DNA from: JANXQE01 sp035651635
GTDB taxonomy: Bacteria; Verrucomicrobiota; Verrucomicrobiia; Limisphaerales; UBA8199
Direction of reading: 5' to 3'
Assembly (NCBI GenBank): GCA_035651635.1
Contig: DASRFK010000055.1
Location: forward strand, 1-13,208
DNA: 13,208 nt
Below, piece after piece: positions 1-4,392 of the stretch. Numbering within the stretch: position 1 is the stretch's first letter; every line of letters begins with the position of its first letter. Under the pieces are notes generated by a model, which saw nothing but the letters and a program-made list of their open reading frames with translations, did no database searches and had not been told where the DNA came from. The position numbers and the translations under genes are program-made.

Positions 1-2
1 AG

Positions 3-425
3 AGGCTGGCTGAGCTACTTAATGAAGATCTCGCCCGGGAGTACCAGGCCATCATCGCGTACGTGGTCTACAGCCAGACCATGAAAGGCGCCGCCTTCCT
101 CGACATCGCCGGCGAGCTTGAGAAGCACGCCAGCGAGGAACTCGAGCATGCGCTCAAGATCGCGAAGCAGATCGATTATTTTGGCGGCGAACCCGAAGTT
201 CGGCCTCTTCCGGTAAAGACCTCGAAAGATCCCCGGGCCATGCTGCAGTTCGATTTGGAAAATGAGCGCGTAACGATTCAGAACTATCGCCAGCGAATCC
301 TGCAGGCCGATGCCATGGGCGAGTTCGCCTTGAGTGAGGTCCTGCGGAGCATCATCGTCCAGGAACAGGAACACCTGATGGATCTCGCCGATGCTCTGGG
401 GATCGAAGCGCCGGAAATCGATTAG
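3..425 (+). CDS. Ferritin-like (bacterioferritin-type) diiron protein, 5' partial
   Basis: The reading frame is open from the left edge of the window, so the N-terminus is missing and about 140 residues are visible. A GTG at 63 could be taken for a start, but the upstream codons continue the helix (LAREYQAIIAYVVYSQ), so the gene really begins outside the window. All four diiron ligand segments of a ferritin-like four-helix bundle can be seen: the Glu of AREYQ in helix A, the ExxH of EELEH in helix B, the Glu of LENERVTIQNY in helix C and the ExxH of EQEHL in helix D. Such proteins oxidise Fe(II) and store iron or protect against peroxide in the cytoplasm. Bacterioferritin, rubrerythrin-like and Dps-like subfamilies cannot be separated without the missing part. 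It is convergent with the minus-strand gene that follows. Confidence 0.8.
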   Translation, partial: RLAELLNEDLAREYQAIIAYVVYSQTMKGAAFLDIAGELEKHASEELEHALKIAKQIDYFGGEPEVRPLPVKTSKDPRAMLQFDLENERVTIQNYRQRILQADAMGEFALSEVLRSIIVQEQEHLMDLADALGIEAPEID

Positions 426-520
426 CCTTCCGGGGAGTGCGGCTCTTGCCGCCAAGTCCGATTTTGCTTAGCCAATACCCGGATTTCACGGTGTGGGATT
501 TCCTTCTTAGTCTGCTGGGT

Positions 521-574
521 GATAATTCGTGGAATTCGTGTCTAGAGGATAATTCGTGAAATTCGTGTCTAGAG
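521..574. repeat. Tandem duplication of a 27-bp ATTCGTG-rich unit
   Basis: Positions 521-547 and 548-574 are the same 27-bp unit with a single G/A difference. Each unit contains two imperfect AATTCGTG words and ends in TCTAGAG. The second copy runs over the end of the minus-strand metallophosphoesterase, and its CTA (569-571) is that gene's TAG stop codon. The sequence is AT-richer than its surroundings. The rest of 426-520 holds only a weak GCGGC/GCCGC hairpin (439-452). Confidence 0.85.
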
Positions 575-1348
575 CGGCTCAGACACCCGTTGAATCCGGA
601 GCGCGCGCCCGGTCAGTTCATCAACCTGGACGACCACTCCTTGCAGAAGCACTCGGTCGCGCGCCACTTCGAAGCGCTGCGGCATCCCCGTAAGGAACCG
701 CTCGACAATCGGCTCGATCTCGCGCCCGATCACACTTTCATGCGGGCCGGTAAAGCCGGCGTCGCACAGGAACGCCGTGCCGCCCGGGAAGATTTGCTCG
801 TCGGCGGTCTGCACGTGGGTATGAGTGCCGACCACCGCGCTAACCTCCCCGTCAAGCATTCGGGCCAGCGCCACTTTTTCCGAGGTCGCTTCGGCGTGGA
901 AGTCGACAAAAATGTTCCTGGTCGAGTGTTGCAGCCGTTTGACTTCGTTCAGCGCGGCATGAAAAGGATTCTCGAGTGCGGGCATGAAGGTCCGGCCCTG
1001 CAAGTTGAGCACGCATAACCTTGCCCTGCCCTCCTGCTCGAAAACATAGCTTCCATGCCCCGGCACGCCCGGCGGGTAATTCAGCGGCCGCACAAATCGC
1101 CTTTCATTAGCGAGCAACTCCATCACCTCTTTTTGGTCCCAGAGATGGTCCCCGCTGGTAATCACATCGACGCCGGCCGCGAAAATCTCAGTTGCCGTCC
1201 CTACTGTAATGCCCGAACCTCCGGCGGAATTTTCCCCGTTCGCCACCACCACGTCCAATTGATGCTGCCGTCGTAAGCCCGGCAAAAGTTCTTTCACCGC
1301 GCGCCGACCCGGTTGCCCGACAATATCGCCAATGAAGAGCAGGTTCAC
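569..1348 (-). CDS. ymdB: YmdB/TIGR00282-family metallophosphoesterase
   Basis: The 259-aa product matches the YmdB family in length and motif order. The visible metal-site residues are D8 (FIGDIVG), E39/N40 (ANGENSAGG), D67/H68 (TSGDHLWD), H151 (DFHAEATSEK) and H176/H178 (VGTHTHVQTAD). The family has a calcineurin-like fold with a dinuclear metal site. Bacillus YmdB hydrolyses 2',3'-cAMP and influences RNA turnover and multicellular behaviour, and it is often encoded next to RNase Y. No RNase Y gene is visible here. The start is a GTG with no evident Shine-Dalgarno, and it is chosen because MNLLFIGDIVG is the canonical family N-terminus. Position 67, usually Asn in this family (GNH), is Asp here. 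The stop codon lies in a short repeat. Confidence 0.92.
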   Translation of the reverse strand: MNLLFIGDIVGQPGRRAVKELLPGLRRQHQLDVVVANGENSAGGSGITVGTATEIFAAGVDVITSGDHLWDQKEVMELLANERRFVRPLNYPPGVPGHGSYVFEQEGRARLCVLNLQGRTFMPALENPFHAALNEVKRLQHSTRNIFVDFHAEATSEKVALARMLDGEVSAVVGTHTHVQTADEQIFPGGTAFLCDAGFTGPHESVIGREIEPIVERFLTGMPQRFEVARDRVLLQGVVVQVDELTGRALRIQRVSEPL

Positions 1349-1531
1349 CGCGCCAAGCTAACGCCGCGTAATACTCGGGCAAGTTGTTTTGAGCGAACCC
1401 GGCGCGCGGGCATTCTGCCCGCAGCAACGCCCGCTCGCCGGCTGAGATCCCTTTGTCGTTTCGTTAATCGCCGGCTTTGATCTCTGCGGACTGCAGAAGT
1501 CCGCGCGCCGTTTCAGCGCCGAGAGCCAACG
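1349..1531 (-). other. Intergenic stretch with palindromic hairpins (possible leader or ncRNA)
   Basis: This 183-nt gap has no coding candidate. It contains two strong inverted repeats: GCGGGCA-TTC-TGCCCGC (1406-1422) and GCGGACT-GCAGA-AGTCCGC (1486-1504). In addition, 1376-1386 can pair with 1425-1433 (CGGGC..GTTG with CAAC GCCCG), enclosing the first hairpin. On the minus strand this would form a structured leader immediately before ymdB. The palindromes resemble dispersed GCGGGCA-type hairpins of Verrucomicrobiota, so repeat debris is as likely as a functional RNA. A 6S RNA was considered because of the size and the ymdB context but could not be supported. Confidence 0.45.
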
Positions 1532-1942
1532 CTAATCCTCGAAGCTGCGCCGGGACGCCTTCTTGCCGGAATGGTGGGCCTTGTCCGCCAGCATTCGTTC
1601 CTTGGCACGGCGGCTGCGCCGCCTTTTTTGCCGTCGAATCTTCTCGACCCGTGCGCGTTCAGAGGCGACGCGGCCGGTCCTGGCCTCCTCAATCTTATCC
1701 ATTAAAAGCCGCCGGGCGACAAACCGGTTGAGCCCTTGCTGCCGGGTGGATTGGCATTTGACCTGCAAGCCGGTCGGGCGGTGAACCAGCATAACGCAGG
1801 TCGAAGTCTTATTGACATTTTGCCCGCCGTGCCCGCCCGAACGCACAAACGTCTCTTCCAAGTCTTCCTCACGCACGCCCAAACTGGCCATGCGTTGAGC
1901 CAACTGCTCTTCTTTATGGAGACCGACCGGGAACGCGCCCAT
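1532..1942 (-). CDS. Peptide chain release factor-like protein (GGQ domain, ribosome rescue type)
   Basis: The product is 136 aa with one RF-1 catalytic domain. The motif RSGGHGGQNVNKT at residues 34-46 contains the universal GGQ (39-41), whose Gln positions water for peptidyl-tRNA hydrolysis. There is no codon-recognition domain, so it is not RF1 or RF2. The size and the very basic C-terminal tail (from about residue 95, with KIRRQKRRRSRRAKERM) match stand-alone rescue hydrolases such as ArfB/YaeJ and the mitochondrial C12orf65 group, in which a basic tail enters the mRNA channel of stalled ribosomes. The N-terminal 30 residues (MASLGVREEDLEETFVRSGG) are conserved-looking and support the ATG at 1942. 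It is separated by 161 bp from the upstream gene and has its own plausible promoter. Confidence 0.88.
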   Translation of the reverse strand: MGAFPVGLHKEEQLAQRMASLGVREEDLEETFVRSGGHGGQNVNKTSTCVMLVHRPTGLQVKCQSTRQQGLNRFVARRLLMDKIEEARTGRVASERARVEKIRRQKRRRSRRAKERMLADKAHHSGKKASRRSFED

Positions 1943-1948
1943 CAGCGC

Positions 1949-1977
1949 AGACTAGCCCCGCATCGGGTGCTGCGCAA
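1949..1977 (-). promoter_or_regulatory. Putative sigma70-type promoter, possibly giving a leaderless mRNA
   Basis: Read on the minus strand, TTGCGC (1972-1977) is followed after 17 bp by TAGTCT (1949-1954). Only 6 nt separate the -10 hexamer from the ATG at 1942, so transcription would start at or next to the start codon. No Shine-Dalgarno is present. The hexamers are imperfect, so the call is tentative. Confidence 0.4.
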
Positions 1978-2103
1978 GAAACCACGCGTCGTGAAAGTGC
2001 GCACGAACCTGTCGGCATGGCGTGACGCCCTGTTCATGCCTGAGCCCGCTCGTAACGTCTGTACTTCCTTCCATCACCAGCAGGCGAATCTCAATGTTGG
2101 CTT

Positions 2104-3750
2104 TCAGGGGTAGCGATGGGCCTGGACACGGTAAATTGCCGAAGTTGGCGGGAGGTTCGTGTCGGCCAAGAACATCGAAGCGTTGGCGCCCGCAATCGGA
2201 GAGGACGCCGCGGTCCAAGTTTTAAGGTCAGACGTCCGCTCGAGAGTGTAGAGCCAGTTAGCTCTGCCGACGAATTGAACCTGGTGAGTGCCGTTGGTCA
2301 TCAGTTCGACGAGATACTGCACTGGAGGTGCCGGGACTGTAATCACGAGGTTATCCACAATTCCATGAGCGAGGACAGACCCGGCATATTGCGGGTCCTG
2401 ACCCGCGTCGCTGTAGCTGCTGATGCTGACGGCACCCAAACGGAAGTCGGCGAAATTGGTGTTGAGCAACTGGCTTATCCTCACCCAGGTGGTGTGTTCG
2501 AAGTTTGTCACCAAGGCCACCGCCGTCTGGTTCGAGGCGGTGAAGCTCATCACGACGTGATAGCTATCGCCGGAAGCCAGAGTAAAAACGGCGTAGTCGC
2601 TCGCCGCATTGTAATTGAAAGTACTGTTGGTGTCGACGAAGGTGGGCCAGCAGGTCGCGCCAAAGCCGGAATCCCAAAAGTAGGAGAACTCAGCCAAATC
2701 CGGAGAACTATCGCCCGTCCCACGGATGAAATTGGTTCCGGTTGCCTGCTCCAGATTCAAGAAACCGATGCCGATTGCGAAGGTGGAAGTTTTGTTCGTG
2801 TCCAATCCGGGACCGATGTCACCCAGGCGCAGATCGAAGGCGAGCGTGAAATCATCTTCGCGCGAAAGGATCGTCCCGAGCGGATGATAGAAATAGCTGT
2901 TTGGCCGGGAGGAATCCCAGGTCACCTTGAGATCCTGGTTGGTGGAGTCCCAGTGAAATAGATTTGGATCCCCGGCAATACGCCAGCCATTTTGGGCCGG
3001 GTCGAAAGCGAAATCCTCCGCGATAACCGTCCCACCGGGACGGGTGGTCGCGACAGCGTCGACTTGGGTTTTTCCGCTGAGCACATTCAGACGGATGAAC
3101 CGAGCGATGGGCAGGTTGACGTAATCGCCATTAGTATCCTGGGCCCAATCCAAATTAAAGCCGGCGCCTCCCCCCGAACCCTGATAGAGCGAACGAATGC
3201 CGGCCAGCCCGAGTCCGGCAAAATCGAAGTTGGTCAGGCCCGGGTCGACGGGCCACTCGGGGTCGCCCGAGCCGTCGGTCGGGAACAGATCTCCAATGGT
3301 GGGGGCTTGAGCGGGGTTTAGCGTGAACCAGGTCACTCCGTCAGCACTAACCTCAACACGGGTGGGCGCACCGTTGCTGAAAACGTTCCCGTCGGTAATC
3401 CCGCCACCCGAGATATTTCCGTTGGTGATGATGAAAAATGAATTTCCGAAGATCTCAAAGTCGATGCCGTAAGGGCTGGCGGGACTGTGGACCGCAGGGT
3501 CAGCCAGGTGCAACGTGAGCGACCCGCCAGCGCCTAACGAGACAATCTGGTTCGTGCGGAATGGCGGACTGAAGGGGCTGGCCGTGCCCGTGGGAGCGCC
3601 AAGAGCGCTGGCTGCATTGGTAAACCCCGCGGCAAAGCCAGTCCCGGGATTGTAATCCACTACCGCATCGGCAAAACCGGCGGGAAACACTCGGGACGCC
3701 AAGAACATGCTGGCGGCCAATGCCAGCGCCTGAAGACGAACTTTCGACAT
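2104..3750 (-). CDS. Secreted protein under cobalamin riboswitch control, with Verrucomicrobiota-type C-terminal module
   Basis: The 548-aa product starts at the ATG at 3750 (MSKVRLQALALAAS), which begins a clear Sec signal peptide with likely cleavage after AGFA at about residue 27. A longer TTG-initiated version would place 11 extra residues before it and is unlikely. The N-terminal part (VVDYNPGTGFAAGF, then SLGAGGSLTLHL and FEIFGNSFF, then RVEVSADGVTWFTL) resembles a beta-rich surface-protein family of planctomycetes and verrucomicrobia. The middle (about residues 245-480) looks like a concanavalin/LamG-type beta sandwich. The end (501-548, YTLERTSDLKTWTAASS) is a small module common in verrucomicrobial exported proteins. 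There is no PEP-CTERM tail and only one cysteine. No catalytic motif is recognised. The only functional clue is the B12 riboswitch upstream, which suggests a role in capturing or handling extracellular cobalamin. That is inference. Confidence 0.8.
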   Translation of the reverse strand: MSKVRLQALALAASMFLASRVFPAGFADAVVDYNPGTGFAAGFTNAASALGAPTGTASPFSPPFRTNQIVSLGAGGSLTLHLADPAVHSPASPYGIDFEIFGNSFFIITNGNISGGGITDGNVFSNGAPTRVEVSADGVTWFTLNPAQAPTIGDLFPTDGSGDPEWPVDPGLTNFDFAGLGLAGIRSLYQGSGGGAGFNLDWAQDTNGDYVNLPIARFIRLNVLSGKTQVDAVATTRPGGTVIAEDFAFDPAQNGWRIAGDPNLFHWDSTNQDLKVTWDSSRPNSYFYHPLGTILSREDDFTLAFDLRLGDIGPGLDTNKTSTFAIGIGFLNLEQATGTNFIRGTGDSSPDLAEFSYFWDSGFGATCWPTFVDTNSTFNYNAASDYAVFTLASGDSYHVVMSFTASNQTAVALVTNFEHTTWVRISQLLNTNFADFRLGAVSISSYSDAGQDPQYAGSVLAHGIVDNLVITVPAPPVQYLVELMTNGTHQVQFVGRANWLYTLERTSDLKTWTAASSPIAGANASMFLADTNLPPTSAIYRVQAHRYP

Positions 3751-3830
3751 ATGTGCTGATCTTTCAAAGGCTTCGCCCTGCAAATAACCGGATGAAGCGG
3801 GTTATGGTTGAGAGACCAGCGCGAGGACTG

Positions 3831-3873
3831 AAAATAAAAAACCTTCAGACCCCGGCAAAACGGAGAATGAAGG
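3831..3873 (-). terminator. Intrinsic terminator in the riboswitch leader (expression platform)
   Basis: On the minus strand CCTTCA (3868-3873) pairs with TGAAGG (3842-3847). Inside this, CTCCG pairs with CGGGG around a TTTTGC loop. The hairpin is followed directly by TTTTTTATTTT (3831-3841). It lies between the cobalamin aptamer and the start codon at 3750, the position expected of a transcription-terminating expression platform that shuts the gene off when B12 is bound. Confidence 0.8.
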
Positions 3874-3920
3874 CATTCAGCGGATCCTATCCCGCACTCA
3901 CGGAACAGGCTGGCCTCATC

Positions 3921-3960
3921 CTTCTCTTTGACGGAGAAGTTGATCCCGCAAAGCGGAATC
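3921..3960 (-). promoter_or_regulatory. Two hairpins between the B12 aptamer and the terminator
   Basis: Just after the aptamer the minus strand can form GATTCCGC-TTT-GCGGGATC (3942-3960, 8 bp with one G-U), then CTTCTC-N7-GAGAAG (3921-3939, 6 bp). They may be folding intermediates or part of the antitermination switch. No sequence clearly complementary to the terminator stem was identified, so their role is open. Confidence 0.5.
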
Positions 3961-3968
3961 ATGACGAG

Positions 3969-4113
3969 CACAGCCAAACCGGTATCCTGACTTCGGGCGT
4001 AAACCTCGCTCCCGCCTTCCCGGCCTGAGGGCCAGTGGCATTGGGAGTCTGTAACCCGTTACAGTGGCGCAACCGTCCCCGATTCGCACGGGGTTCCCTG
4101 ACATTTGGTTGTG
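3969..4113 (-). promoter_or_regulatory. Cobalamin (B12) riboswitch aptamer
   Basis: Read on the minus strand, the conserved pieces appear in order. First comes the CAGGGAA segment, then a CCCCGTGCGAATCGGGG hairpin, then GCGCCACTGTAA with a CTGTAA-CGGG-TTACAG stem. A CTCCC..GGGAG arm containing GGCC-CTCA-GGCC follows, and the B12 box AAGTCAGGATACCGG closes the aptamer. The ends close as P1: CACAACCAAA (4104-4113) pairs with TTTGGCTGTG (3969-3978) with one mismatch. At about 145 nt it is a compact member of RF00174. It should bind adenosyl- or another cobalamin and repress the secreted-protein gene downstream through the terminator at 3831-3873. Confidence 0.93.
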
Positions 4114-4158
4114 ACAAGAGGGTGAACAAAATGTCCACCGGTTTCAAAGAACGCCGAT

Positions 4159-4199
4159 ACTTAAACCCGGCCCTGACAGAATGCCAAGTTGTTTTTTTT
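4159..4199 (-). promoter_or_regulatory. Putative promoter of the riboswitch leader
   Basis: On the minus strand TTGGCA (4182-4187) is followed after 17 bp by TTAAGT (4159-4164). The -35 hexamer is preceded by an A-rich tract (AAAAAAAACAAC, 4188-4199) like an UP element. Transcription would begin near 4152, about 40 nt before the aptamer P1 stem. The -10 match is weak. Confidence 0.4.
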
Positions 4200-4220
4200 A
4201 AGAACGCGCATAAGCATTTC

Positions 4221-4312
4221 GGCCCTCATCCCGGAGGGATGTCTGAGAATAGCCCGACGCTTCAGCGTTAGGTTTGCGGTTTGAAACGTCCGCAAGTCCC
4301 CAAAGGGACGGC
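4221..4312. repeat. Hairpin-rich dispersed repeat (CATCCC-GGA-GGGATG type)
   Basis: Three consecutive inverted repeats occur: CATCCC-GGA-GGGATG (4227-4241), ACGCT-TC-AGCGT (4257-4268) and GTCCC-CAAA-GGGAC (4296-4309), linked by GTCTGAGAATAGCCCG and GGTTTGCGGTTTGAAACG. The arrangement is a pattern I associate with dispersed intergenic repeats of planctomycetes and verrucomicrobia. It lies beyond the 3' end of the four-gene operon (4393), where it may also act as an RNA-end or termination structure. Nothing else is recognised in 4313-4392. Confidence 0.65.
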
Positions 4313-4392
4313 CGAGAACGCCGGAGCGAATGTGCCCGTAGAAACTGCAATCCAAAAGGAGGTCGTGACGCGAATCATTAACTGGGTCTTCC

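Noticed and set aside
439..465. Possible terminator between the ferritin-like gene and ymdB
   Set aside because: The GCGGC/GCCGC stem is only 5 bp and the T-run (ATTTTG) is short and 9 nt away.
1349..1531. 6S RNA
   Set aside because: Size and ymdB context are suggestive, but no closing stem with a central open bubble could be drawn with confidence.
2116..2961. Plus-strand open frame opposite the riboswitch-controlled gene
   Set aside because: Low-complexity translation without signal or domain, whereas the minus strand has a signal peptide and recognisable modules.
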